From Yanghanlia sp047501535 (lineage in GTDB: Bacteria; Pseudomonadota; Gammaproteobacteria; Burkholderiales; Burkholderiaceae_B): a stretch of 64,000 nucleotides of DNA. Shown here piece by piece: positions 31,276 to 39,871 of the stretch. Position numbers and translations under genes: made by a program. The notes under the pieces were generated by a model, which was not told the DNA's origin, searched no databases, and saw nothing but the letters and a program-made list of their open reading frames with translations. The stretch spans positions 1 to 64,000 of the forward strand of contig NZ_JAZDRJ010000015.1 of the NCBI RefSeq assembly GCF_047501535.1, in the 5' to 3' direction. Within the stretch, counting starts at the first letter, position 1. Each line of letters begins with the position of its first letter.

Positions 31276-32209
31276 GCAGTTGCTCGGATTGATCGAAGGC
31301 TTTGAACAAAAACTAAAACAAGACGACCTGAGGAAGCAGGTGGTGGGCTTAATTCCCGCTCACCACACGCTTTCCGATCTTGGGTGCTCTCTTCTCCAAG
31401 ATGATAATGGCGAATCGGCACGAGCACGCATTCTTGCGTATCTCCGGAAGTTTCCTCGTACCGTCATTCACGGAAATGAGCTGATGGTGGTCGCCGGTAT
31501 CAGCGAATACGCCAGACGCATCCGCGAGCTTAGAGTCCAAGAAGGCTGGCCCATCGTTTCGGGCCTCACATTAAAACAAATGCTAGTCGAGGGGGAGGCG
31601 TCTGTAGACGGGTTCGCGGAGCTCAACATGGCGGACTTGAAGAGCGACGCGTACATCCTCCTACAGGAAAATGCTGACAGAGAGGCGGCGCATCGGTGGA
31701 ACGCCGCCAACAGAATCAGGAAGAGTTCCCTGTCCATTAAGGACAAATTCATTTCCTTTTTTCGAGCGAATGTCGGGAACGCCATTTCGGGTGAGGAACT
31801 GCGTTATTTAGCTAAGGACGCCTCAGAATGGGCTCGTCGAGTACGAGAGCTTAGAACAGAAGAAGGATGGCCAATTGCGACACGCACTTCCGGCCATCCA
31901 GAACTTCCGGTAGGTTTCTACGTGCTGGAAGAAGACCGACAGAGCCCCCCGCATGATCGCGTGATTCCCGACCCTGTGCGAGTCTCAGTCTTGGAACGGG
32001 ACCATCACCAATGCAAACAATGCGAATGGTCTTACGAAAAAAAGCGGAAAGGTGACCCCCGCGTCTTGCTTGAACTGCACCATATCGAACATCATGAACA
32101 CGGAGGCTCCAACGCACCGGAGAATCTCATCACCTTGTGCAATGTATGTCACGACAGCGTGCACCGTGGTGACATCACGGCGGAGGAGTTACATAGGCTA
32201 CTGGCATGA
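31232..32209 (+). CDS. HNH endonuclease, probable restriction enzyme, with a duplicated N-terminal domain
   Basis: A 325-residue protein from ATG 31232. The frame opens further upstream, but MARRPSRKNPEQ is a better start, 44 bp inside the methyltransferase end. The C-terminal HNH motif is LLELHHIEHHEHGGSNAPEN, then LITLCNVCHDSVH with a CxxC-like zinc site (QCKQCEW). Two similar blocks precede it: one around HGNELMVVAGISEYARRIRELRVQEGWPI, the second around SGEELRYLAKDASEWARRVRELRTEEGWPI. These look like tandem DNA-binding domains. Its place between an m5C methyltransferase and vsr makes it the likely restriction partner. Its specificity is unknown. Confidence 0.85.
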   Translation: MARRPSRKNPEQLRKQLLGLIEGFEQKLKQDDLRKQVVGLIPAHHTLSDLGCSLLQDDNGESARARILAYLRKFPRTVIHGNELMVVAGISEYARRIRELRVQEGWPIVSGLTLKQMLVEGEASVDGFAELNMADLKSDAYILLQENADREAAHRWNAANRIRKSSLSIKDKFISFFRANVGNAISGEELRYLAKDASEWARRVRELRTEEGWPIATRTSGHPELPVGFYVLEEDRQSPPHDRVIPDPVRVSVLERDHHQCKQCEWSYEKKRKGDPRVLLELHHIEHHEHGGSNAPENLITLCNVCHDSVHRGDITAEELHRLLA

Positions 32210-32625
32210 CGGATAACCTCAATCCATCGCAGCGCAGCAAGGCGATGCGGGCTGTTAAACAGAAAGACTCAGCTCCGGAAAAGCTAGTTCGCAGCTTATG
32301 TCATCAGCTTGGATTGCGGTTTCGTCTTCATCGAAGAGATTTGCCGGGCTGCCCAGACTTAGTATTCCCGAAGTACAAGACCTGCGTGTTTGTGCATGGG
32401 TGTTTTTGGCATCAGCATCTCGACTGCGCTAAGTCCAAACGGCCGCAAACCAATGCGGAATTTTGGAATCAAAATCTGGACAGGAATATGGCCCGTGATG
32501 CCGAAGTACGCGCGCTTCTAAGCAGCCTTGGATGGCGAGTGCTCACGATATGGGAATGTCAGACAAAGAAACTGGACATACTCACATCGCTGGTTGTTAC
32601 GATCCCAAAGACGTTTCGGTGTTAA
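32206..32625 (+). CDS. vsr: very short patch repair endonuclease Vsr
   Basis: Endonuclease that nicks beside T:G mismatches made when 5-methylcytosine deaminates. The 139 residues show the family landmarks: SKAMRAVKQKDSAPEKLVRS, the catalytic Asp in LPGCPDLVFPKYK, the zinc/His stretch FVHGCFWHQHLDC and GWRVLTIWECQTK. It overlaps the HNH gene by 4 bp (ATGA), so it belongs to the same operon. It limits C-to-T mutation at the methyltransferase's target sites. Confidence 0.95.
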   Translation: MTDNLNPSQRSKAMRAVKQKDSAPEKLVRSLCHQLGLRFRLHRRDLPGCPDLVFPKYKTCVFVHGCFWHQHLDCAKSKRPQTNAEFWNQNLDRNMARDAEVRALLSSLGWRVLTIWECQTKKLDILTSLVVTIPKTFRC

Positions 32626-33091
32626 TCATCAATGAAAGGATCTTGAGAGTTCCTGCTGAAACTCAGGCTGCGGAGAAACCTACCGGTACACCGCAGTTCT
32701 GCGGCCGCTGCAAGACCTACGTGGAGCGCCTCAAATGGCTAACGCAACAAACCCATCGCACAGGCGAGGAACTGTTCGTTCATTATGCCAGACCGTCGAT
32801 AGGGCCGCGTATAGCCGACCGCTCTCGTGGATGATGCGGCACACAGATTCCAAATTGTCCCGACCTCCTTGTCGTCCGGTCATAGTTCTATGTTATTAGT
32901 CATAACCAGTTACCAATTTCTCCCGGGGGCCCATGAGCGACCGCAAAATTGTCCAGAAGTTCGAGGCCTCACAACGTTCCCTGGTTCTTCAGACTTCCCG
33001 ATGTAAATCACGATGGCTGATAGATGGGTTTTGAAAAATCAGCAAAGCCTCAAAATGGTGGCATAAACCGAATTTGGTAACATGCACCGAA
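32626..33091. other. gap after vsr, no clear gene
   Basis: A frame overlapping the end of vsr (to 32834) contains FCGRCKTYVERLKWLTQQ but has no family match I recognise and is probably not a gene. I searched by eye for a copy of the tRNA-His 3' end that would mark the island's far border and found none. Confidence 0.3.
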
Positions 33092-33123
33092 AATTGCCCG
33101 CCACAGAGCGGGCAATTCTATTT
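33092..33123. terminator. stem-loop at the end of the restriction-modification island
   Basis: AATTGCCCGC (33092-33101) pairs perfectly with GCGGGCAATT (33108-33117) around CACAGA, then CTATTT. It lies about 470 bp past vsr and upstream of cls. Confidence 0.6.
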
Positions 33124-33273
33124 AACGGCTCATCACGGCAATCCAGCGCAGCCATCGTCGGCTGAGGTCGCCTACAGCGACGTTACGTGTGCGCCAGCAA
33201 GCGCCAAGCCAACACCCGCATCAGGTAAACTCCCCGCATACTCGCGACATCTTGCAGGCTCTACGGTGTATGC

Positions 33274-34728
33274 ATGACCTCACTCCAACTGCTCCTTGAC
33301 CAGTATTGGCCGCACCTCGTCCTGCTGCTGAGCATTGTAGTGGGCGGCAGCGCCGCCATTCACGTCGCCATGACAAAAACCGACGTGAGAGCCGCCATCG
33401 CCTGGGTGGGTGTCATCATCATGTCGCCACTGCTTGGGCCGTTTCTGTATTTAATTGCGGGCATTAACCGCATTCGGCACGATCATATCTCCGACCAGCG
33501 CAATCGTAGCCTGCTGAAGTACACCACCAACAATACGCTGGGTTCCATCGACATTGCCGAACTTGCAGCGCCACAGTTCAAATCCCTGCATACCCTGAGC
33601 GACGGCCTGAGCCGCTTCCCTCTGTTAGGCGGCAACCATGTGAGCATTCTGCGCAGCGGCGATGAAGCCTACCCCGCCATGCTGGCCGCCATCGATGCCG
33701 CCGAACGTACGATTGCCCTGGAAACCTATATCTTCGATAACGATTCACAAGGCAGGCTGTTTGTAGAGGCGCTGGCACGCGCCAAGCAGCGTGGCGTGGA
33801 GATCCGGGTTCTGATAGACGCCGTCGGCGCGCGCTATTCGCAGCCATCCATTGCTTGGTCATTGCGCCGTAACGGCATCCCTTACGCGCTATTCATGACC
33901 AACCCGATGGGCATCCGCACTTCCTACGCCAACTTGCGCAGCCACAGAAAAATTCTCGTGGTCGATGGGCGGCTGGGTTTTACCGGCGGCATGAATATCC
34001 GCGAGAACTTTGTTTCTACAGTGGCCAAAGGCAAGGTGGCCAACGACACGCATTTCAAGGTAGACGGGCCGGTCGTGGCTCAATTGCTGGCCGTCTTTAT
34101 GCACGACTGGGAATTCACCACCAAAGAAACCCTGCCCATTGAGCAGTGGATATCGCCAACCTGGGACCCCCCTACCCCCCACGTGGCAGCACGTTGTATT
34201 CACTCAGGCCCCGACCGTTACATGGCAAGCACGCATAGCTTGCTATTGGGCGCACTGGCTGTCGCTCAACACCATATACGCATACAGTCGCCGTACTTTC
34301 TGCCCGATCAGGTTCTGCTGGGTGCCATCAATACGGCAGCGCGGCGCGGTGTTCTGGTCGATATTGTGATTCAAGGCCGGAACAACCTGCGGCTGGTCAA
34401 CTATGCCATGACGGCCCAGCTTGACCAGGTAGTACGTTCCGGCTGCCGCGTATGGCGGACAGCCGGTAACTTCAACCATTCCAAGCTGACCACCATTGAT
34501 GGCGCGTGGTCGCTGATCGGATCATCCAACCTCGACCCGCGCAGCCTCAGGTTGAATTTCGAGCTGGATATGGAAATCTATAGTCGCAAGATCGCTCGCC
34601 GCCTTGAAGACCTGATCGATCTGGAGATTTCCCACTCAGAAATCGTTACGCTGGAATCGCTGGCAGCGATTCCATTCCGTAAACGCCTGCGCAACCGTAT
34701 TATCTGGCTGGCCAGCCCCTACCTTTAG
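33274..34728 (+). CDS. cls: cardiolipin synthase
   Basis: Membrane enzyme of 484 residues that joins two phosphatidylglycerol molecules to make cardiolipin. Two N-terminal membrane segments (about 12-30 and 38-60) are followed by two phospholipase D catalytic motifs: HRKILVVDGRLGFTGG and HSKLTTIDGAWSLIGSSNLD. It ends RIIWLASPYL. It overlaps the convergent M20 gene by 4 bp. Which of the Cls types it represents is not clear. Confidence 0.95.
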   Translation: MTSLQLLLDQYWPHLVLLLSIVVGGSAAIHVAMTKTDVRAAIAWVGVIIMSPLLGPFLYLIAGINRIRHDHISDQRNRSLLKYTTNNTLGSIDIAELAAPQFKSLHTLSDGLSRFPLLGGNHVSILRSGDEAYPAMLAAIDAAERTIALETYIFDNDSQGRLFVEALARAKQRGVEIRVLIDAVGARYSQPSIAWSLRRNGIPYALFMTNPMGIRTSYANLRSHRKILVVDGRLGFTGGMNIRENFVSTVAKGKVANDTHFKVDGPVVAQLLAVFMHDWEFTTKETLPIEQWISPTWDPPTPHVAARCIHSGPDRYMASTHSLLLGALAVAQHHIRIQSPYFLPDQVLLGAINTAARRGVLVDIVIQGRNNLRLVNYAMTAQLDQVVRSGCRVWRTAGNFNHSKLTTIDGAWSLIGSSNLDPRSLRLNFELDMEIYSRKIARRLEDLIDLEISHSEIVTLESLAAIPFRKRLRNRIIWLASPYL

Positions 34729-35891
34729 AGCGGGCAAAATTGCTCGGCCAGTCGTATCCAATACGCTGCACCTAAAGGCAGCGCATCGTCATTGAAGTCG
34801 TAGTAAGGGTTGTGAACCGGCGGGTCGTTCTCCCCACGAGCCGTTCCCAGAATGATGTAGGCGCCCGGGCATGCCTGCTGCATAAACGCGAAATCTTCCG
34901 ACCCCATACGCTGCTTGCAATTGGTATCGACATTCTCCTCACCCACCAGACTTTGTGCCGCACGGATGGCCTGACGCGTCGGCTCTGGCGCATTGGTAGT
35001 TGCAGGATAGCCTTCTCTGTAATTTAAAGTTATACGGGCGCCTGACGTGATTGCCACCCCTTCGCACACTTCGGTGATGCGTGACTTTGCCAGTGCGCGG
35101 GCCTTATCAGTAAAAGAGCGGCAAGTCCCGCGAATGACAGTTTCCTGAGGCAGCACGTTCCAGGTATCCCCGCCACGAATCTGCGTCACACTGATCACCA
35201 GGGAATCAAGCGGGTCCAAATTCCTGCTGACAATGCCCTGCAAAGCTCCAACAACGCTGGACGCCGCCACAATGGTATCGACACCGGTGTGCGGATGTGC
35301 AGCATGGGCGCCATTACCTGACACCACGATTTCAAAGAAATCCGAGGCGGACAACATGGCCCCTTCACGAATGCTGAATGTGCCAAAGCGCATTTGCGGT
35401 GCGTTATGCAACCCAAACACGGCATCACACGGGAAACGTGTGAACAAGCCATCTTGCACCATGTATTTGCCGCCGCCCTCATTTTCTTCGGCCGGTTGAA
35501 AAATAAAATGGATGGTGCCTCGGAACGGTTTGTGCTCGCTCAGGTATTGCGCCGCACCCAATAGCATGGCGGTATGACCGTCATGACCACAGGCATGCAT
35601 TTTTCCCTCATACGTCGAGGCGTGGTCGCAAGTGCCAAGTTCCTGCATATTAAGTGCGTCCATATCGGCGCGCAGGCCCAGACTGGGGCCGTCGCCGTTA
35701 CGCAGGGTTCCCACCAAGCCTGTTGTAGCCAGGCCGCGGGTCACCTCCATTCCCATGTCTTGCAGTGCACGTGCTACGACATCAGATGTTCTATGCTCCT
35801 CAAAAGCGGTTTCAGGGTGAGCGTGCAGGTCGCGCCGCCAAGCGATCATTTTTTCGTGAAGTGACTTGGAGATCATGTTTTTATCAACCAT
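34725..35891 (-). CDS. M20 family amidohydrolase (hippurate hydrolase-like)
   Basis: Metal-dependent amidase of 388 residues. Metal-binding landmarks are LRADMDALNMQE, MHACGHDGHTAMLLGAA, QPAEENEGGGKYM and MGSEDFAFM near the end. Members cut N-acyl amino acids such as hippurate, and the substrate here is not known. ATG 35876 is an alternative start. It diverges from a LysR-type regulator, its likely controller, and the Bug receptor beyond may deliver a related compound. Confidence 0.92.
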   Translation of the reverse strand: MVDKNMISKSLHEKMIAWRRDLHAHPETAFEEHRTSDVVARALQDMGMEVTRGLATTGLVGTLRNGDGPSLGLRADMDALNMQELGTCDHASTYEGKMHACGHDGHTAMLLGAAQYLSEHKPFRGTIHFIFQPAEENEGGGKYMVQDGLFTRFPCDAVFGLHNAPQMRFGTFSIREGAMLSASDFFEIVVSGNGAHAAHPHTGVDTIVAASSVVGALQGIVSRNLDPLDSLVISVTQIRGGDTWNVLPQETVIRGTCRSFTDKARALAKSRITEVCEGVAITSGARITLNYREGYPATTNAPEPTRQAIRAAQSLVGEENVDTNCKQRMGSEDFAFMQQACPGAYIILGTARGENDPPVHNPYYDFNDDALPLGAAYWIRLAEQFCPL

Positions 35892-36027
35892 TTATGAACT
35901 TTTACCGATTAGGACTGAGGGAGTAAGTTGATTGTGCGCATGGTCCTCTCACTGCTGCAATGGCTGGTCAGGGCTAAAATCGTTGCATGTTCCACAACAA
36001 AGCAACATAAAGAAGGCAGAACCCGCC

Positions 36028-36975
36028 ATGCAAAAGATGCTCAATGCAAAGCGTCTCGAGTATTTTCTTCAAGTCACGGTTTCAGGCTCCGTTCGCGGCG
36101 CCGCAGAACAATTGGGGGTAGACCCTTCCTCTGTCAGCCGGGCCGTTTCACAACTGGAAAAAGAAACCGGGCTGACTTTGTTGGAACGCAGAGGGCGCGG
36201 TGTTGTGCCTTCCGAGGCGGGGCACGTACTGGCGCGCTACGCCCGCCGCCAGCAGGAAATTCTCAACGAATTCCACGCAGAATTAGATCAATCCAAAAAT
36301 GCTGCGCGCGGGCATGTCAACATGGGTTTGGGTGAAGGCATGCTGGACATGTTCTTCCACCCCCTGATTACCAACTATATGAGGCAATACCCTCACATCA
36401 CCCTGGACCTGAATGTGTCTAGTGTGGAGCAACACGTTCAGGAGCTCGTTGAGGACAAAATGGATATTGCCGTCCTCTACACTGCCCACGACGATGTACG
36501 CCTGCGTTACCACTTGGTGCTGCCTTTATCACCCATTCAGGCCATCGTTCACAAGGATCACCCCCTGGCGCAGATCGGGCGACCTCTGACACTGACTGAC
36601 CTGGCGCCCTATAACGGCGCCACGCTGCACAAACGCTTTGGCCTGCGCCAGTATGTGCAGGCAGCCGAAGCCAGCGAACAAATACAGCTGAAACACGTGC
36701 TGCATACCTCGTCTTACCGCGCCCTATGGCAGTTTGCCAATGCCGGGCTGGGCTATACGTTGTGCGGTACTTCGTTTGCGGCCTGGTTCAATATGCCCGA
36801 CCTCGTCGCTTTGCCTATGAAGAACCCGATTCTGCAAAGCCGCATGGCCATAGTCACCCGGGCGGGCCGCCACCCCAGCCCCGCCGCACGTTCTTTACTG
36901 CAATACCTGATTGCGGAAATTCCATCGTTGCGAGCCGCCACCCAGGTCGCCATGATGGGCAACAATGAAACTTAA
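36028..36975 (+). CDS. LysR-type transcriptional regulator
   Basis: A 315-residue regulator. The N-terminal helix-turn-helix reads LEYFLQVTVSGSVRGAAEQL, then GVDPSSVSRAVSQLEKETGL. The periplasmic-binding-like effector domain (about 90-300) follows. I take ATG 36028, with AGAAGG upstream, since the longer frame from 35932 adds residues unlike the family. It diverges from the M20 amidohydrolase and precedes a Bug receptor, so it may control both. Confidence 0.92.
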   Translation: MQKMLNAKRLEYFLQVTVSGSVRGAAEQLGVDPSSVSRAVSQLEKETGLTLLERRGRGVVPSEAGHVLARYARRQQEILNEFHAELDQSKNAARGHVNMGLGEGMLDMFFHPLITNYMRQYPHITLDLNVSSVEQHVQELVEDKMDIAVLYTAHDDVRLRYHLVLPLSPIQAIVHKDHPLAQIGRPLTLTDLAPYNGATLHKRFGLRQYVQAAEASEQIQLKHVLHTSSYRALWQFANAGLGYTLCGTSFAAWFNMPDLVALPMKNPILQSRMAIVTRAGRHPSPAARSLLQYLIAEIPSLRAATQVAMMGNNET

Positions 36976-37149
36976 CGACCTGGTCGCAGCACGACTGTTG
37001 AGTAAATCGCAAGTATTTTGCTACAGATCGGTCATTGTTCCGTTGCGCAGCGGCTCCTAATCTGAGCGTTCTACGCCTTCAAGCAACTGAATGCTGTTGC
37101 CCAAGAAGAGCGGGAAGCCATTATTTCCCCGTGCAATCAGGAAGAGACA

Positions 37150-38154
37150 ATGAAAAAAGCACTCCACAACTTGAAAACGTACACGGCAGCACTGCTCTGT
37201 GCCTCGTGCGCACTGCTGGGCAGTACTCAGGCTGCCGCTCAGGATTACCCCAAGGACAAGCCGATATCTCTCATCGTGCCCTACCCTGCGGGCGGCCCCA
37301 GCGACGCATCAGCACGAATTTTCTCCGAAGCCATCAGCGAATACCTCAAACACAATGTGGTCGTGGAAAACATTGGCGGCGCCACCGGGGCAATTGCTGC
37401 ACGCCGCATGCTCAGCGATGCAGCCGATGGCTACACCTTCTTTCACGGCTCTCCCAACGAGCTCATACTCCCCACGCTCACCAACAAAGCCGTTACGTTT
37501 CAGCCTGAAGACTTTGAATTGGTTCAGGCTATCACCACAGCAACCATTGTGGTGCTCACCCGTGCCGGGCTTGAAGTCAACAATTTGGATGACTTGATCC
37601 GCCTGGCGAAAAATAAAGATGGCGCGCCACTGACTTACGGCAGTGTTGGCAACGGTTCGCTCTACCACCTGCTGACGGAACGTATTAAGAAAGACACCGG
37701 CATCAATGTGGAACACGTTCCCTATCGCGGTTCAGCACCCGCGCTAACAGACCTGGCAGGCGGCCAGATTGACTTCGCAGTCCTGGCCTTCCAGACCTCT
37801 ATGCTCGGCTTGCAAGACCAAGGTCGTCTTAAGATTCTTTCCACCTTGGGTAGCGTCGCTCCGGAACCCTTGAAAGATATTCCCAAAATCCAGGACAGCG
37901 AACTGCTGAAAGACTTCGACTATGGCATCCGTGGCGGGTACTTCGTGAAAGCCGGCACGCCCGAGGAAGTCAAAAAAGTGCTGCGAGCAGCCGTGGGCTA
38001 CGCGCTGGAAAAACCAGATGTGCGTGAGCGACTGGAAATCGAAGGGCGCATTGTCTATAACCCAATGAGCGCCGAAGAAAACGAAGCGCTGTGGAACAAC
38101 GAAATCAGCAGCCTGCGCGAACTCGTTGACGTTGTAGGGTTCGAGCCGATCTAA
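37150..38154 (+). CDS. Bug family (TctC) tripartite tricarboxylate-type substrate-binding protein
   Basis: Periplasmic receptor of 334 residues with a signal peptide ending around STQAAAQ. The Bug signature follows: KPISLIVPYPAGGPSDASAR, then NVVVENIGGATGAIAARR and GGQIDFAVLAF. Betaproteobacteria carry many such receptors, often without membrane partners beside them, as here. The ligand is unknown. The neighbouring M20 amidohydrolase and LysR gene suggest uptake of an acyl-amino acid or carboxylic acid. It ends at a hairpin terminator. Confidence 0.93.
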   Translation: MKKALHNLKTYTAALLCASCALLGSTQAAAQDYPKDKPISLIVPYPAGGPSDASARIFSEAISEYLKHNVVVENIGGATGAIAARRMLSDAADGYTFFHGSPNELILPTLTNKAVTFQPEDFELVQAITTATIVVLTRAGLEVNNLDDLIRLAKNKDGAPLTYGSVGNGSLYHLLTERIKKDTGINVEHVPYRGSAPALTDLAGGQIDFAVLAFQTSMLGLQDQGRLKILSTLGSVAPEPLKDIPKIQDSELLKDFDYGIRGGYFVKAGTPEEVKKVLRAAVGYALEKPDVRERLEIEGRIVYNPMSAEENEALWNNEISSLRELVDVVGFEPI

Positions 38155-38162
38155 AAACCTAC

Positions 38163-38200
38163 AACGCCGGATTAATGCTGATCGCACACCATCCGGCGTT
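38163..38200. terminator. terminator between the Bug receptor gene and bioB
   Basis: AACGCCGGAT (38163-38172) pairs perfectly with ATCCGGCGTT (38191-38200) across an 18-nt loop, between convergent genes. Confidence 0.7.
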
Positions 38201-38247
38201 CGCTCAGGCAGCCTAAAGCTGCCAAAGCAGAGCATACCCGCCCGGCC

Positions 38248-39285
38248 TCAAGCGAGCGCCGGGCTTTCTTTGGTCTGGCAGGCTGTCGCGACCTGCCTTG
38301 TCGCGTGCGCGGCAACCTCCGTTTCCATCACGCGCAGACCCAGTCTCTCCATGAGAGCGCGGTCTTTATCCTGCTGAGGGTTGGCAGTGGTCAGCAGTTC
38401 ATCGCCATAGAAGATGGAATTGGCCCCGGCCATAAAACACAAGGCCTGAGTGGCGTCGCTCATCTCGGTGCGCCCTGCCGACAGCCTCAGAACGGCGTCA
38501 GGCATGATGATTCTGGCCACAGCAATCGTGCGTACAAACTCGAATTCGTCAACCGCCTCCACGTCCGCCAGCGGTGTGCCTGCCACTCTGACCAGATTAT
38601 TAATGGGCACGGATTCAGGATAAGGATTGAGGTTGGCCAGTTGCGCCAGCAGGCCGGCGCGTTCACGACGCGACTCCCCCAACCCCACAATGCCACCGCA
38701 GCAGACTTTGATGCCGGCTTCACGCACGGCATGCAAAGTGTCCAGGCGATCCTGGTAAGTGCGGGTAGTAATGATGTTGCCGTAGAATTCCGGCGATGTG
38801 TCCAGGTTATGGTTGTAGTAATCCAGCCCAGCCTCGCGCAGGCGCTCTGCCTGCCCCGCCTTAAGCATGCCCAGCGTGACACAGGTCTCCATGCCCAGCG
38901 CTTTAACAGCCGACACCATTTCCAGCACATCATCCAGCTGACGCTCTGTGGGCGAGCGCCAGGCCGCACCCATACAAAAGCGCTGCGCCCCCTGGTCACG
39001 CGCGGCGCGCGCTGCCGTCAATACTTCTTCAAGCGCGGCGAGCCGACTTTCTTCCGCCAGGCTCGTGTCATGGTGTTTGGACTGCGGGCAATAGGCACAA
39101 TCTTCGGTACAAGCCCCTGTTTTGATCGACATGAGTGTGGATAGCTGAACCTGATTAGGCGCATGATGCCGGCGGTGCACCTCCTGCGCCTTATGCATCA
39201 GGTCGAGAAAAGGCAATTCAAACAGACTTGTGACCGACGAGACATTCCAGGCCCCGGTATTGCGGGAAATAGCAATCGCTTCCAT
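38248..39285 (-). CDS. bioB: biotin synthase
   Basis: Radical-SAM enzyme that inserts sulfur into dethiobiotin. The 345 residues have the cluster motif CTEDCAYCPQS. The YNHNLDTSPEFY region is present, and the conserved Arg of the [2Fe-2S] site is in VLRLSAGRTEM. It stands alone, without other bio genes nearby, which is common in this group. Confidence 0.97.
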   Translation of the reverse strand: MEAIAISRNTGAWNVSSVTSLFELPFLDLMHKAQEVHRRHHAPNQVQLSTLMSIKTGACTEDCAYCPQSKHHDTSLAEESRLAALEEVLTAARAARDQGAQRFCMGAAWRSPTERQLDDVLEMVSAVKALGMETCVTLGMLKAGQAERLREAGLDYYNHNLDTSPEFYGNIITTRTYQDRLDTLHAVREAGIKVCCGGIVGLGESRRERAGLLAQLANLNPYPESVPINNLVRVAGTPLADVEAVDEFEFVRTIAVARIIMPDAVLRLSAGRTEMSDATQALCFMAGANSIFYGDELLTTANPQQDKDRALMERLGLRVMETEVAAHATRQVATACQTKESPALA

Positions 39286-39633
39286 ATCATGAACTCAACT
39301 GTGGAAAAGTGGCCATGGTAGAAAGCAGGTGCTTGCCCATGCAAACATACGGGCTGTCGCGCTTTAAGCAAAACACCAAAAAATGCCGCCAAAATTCAGC
39401 ATCTTCTTTTAATTTTCATTAAAACATCAAAATATAACGGTTTAGCATTCTGCTGGGCCAATGTATCAATTTGCTACAAAGGCAGAGAAATATGTTTTAA
39501 AAGGCGGGATTTCTGGCGTTTCAACTAGGCGGAAATTCGTGTGAGCCGTGCGCGCTTGGCAGGCAGCAAGGTATGACAACAGCCGCGTAACGCCATCTGG
39601 AAAATAGCGAAACAGCGATTTGCAAAAACTTGA
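39286..39633. other. A/T-rich gap upstream of bioB
   Basis: About 350 bp with no gene. The middle (about 39400-39510) is clearly A/T-rich and may hold the bioB promoter. I see no BirA- or BioR-type inverted repeat. Confidence 0.4.
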
Positions 39634-39710
39634 TGGCGCGGCAGGAGGGTCTCGAACCCCCGACCTCAGGCTTAGAAGGCCCGTGCTCTATCCAACTGAG
39701 CTACTGCCGC
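39634..39710 (-). tRNA. tRNA-Arg (anticodon TCT)
   Basis: Minus-strand cloverleaf: acceptor GCGGCAG pairs with CTGCCGC, discriminator G, encoded CCA. The anticodon loop is CTTCTAA, and the T arm holds GGGGGTTCGAGACCCTC. It reads AGA codons. Confidence 0.97.
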
Positions 39711-39871
39711 AATGAGGAGAAGCACGGCATTTTACCGTTGCAACGGCAAAGCGCCAAACGGCGCCCCGCGGGCACGAGATTCGCTAGGGCGAAAAGGCCG
39801 TTACAACTCGTAGTCGCGATGACTGGAGCCGATGTTACATTTTTGTCGTTATTTTTAAGCACAAGAATCCT

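Noticed and set aside
32626..33273. A far-side attachment copy of the tRNA-His 3' end
   Set aside because: No matching direct repeat could be found by eye, so no attachment site is claimed.
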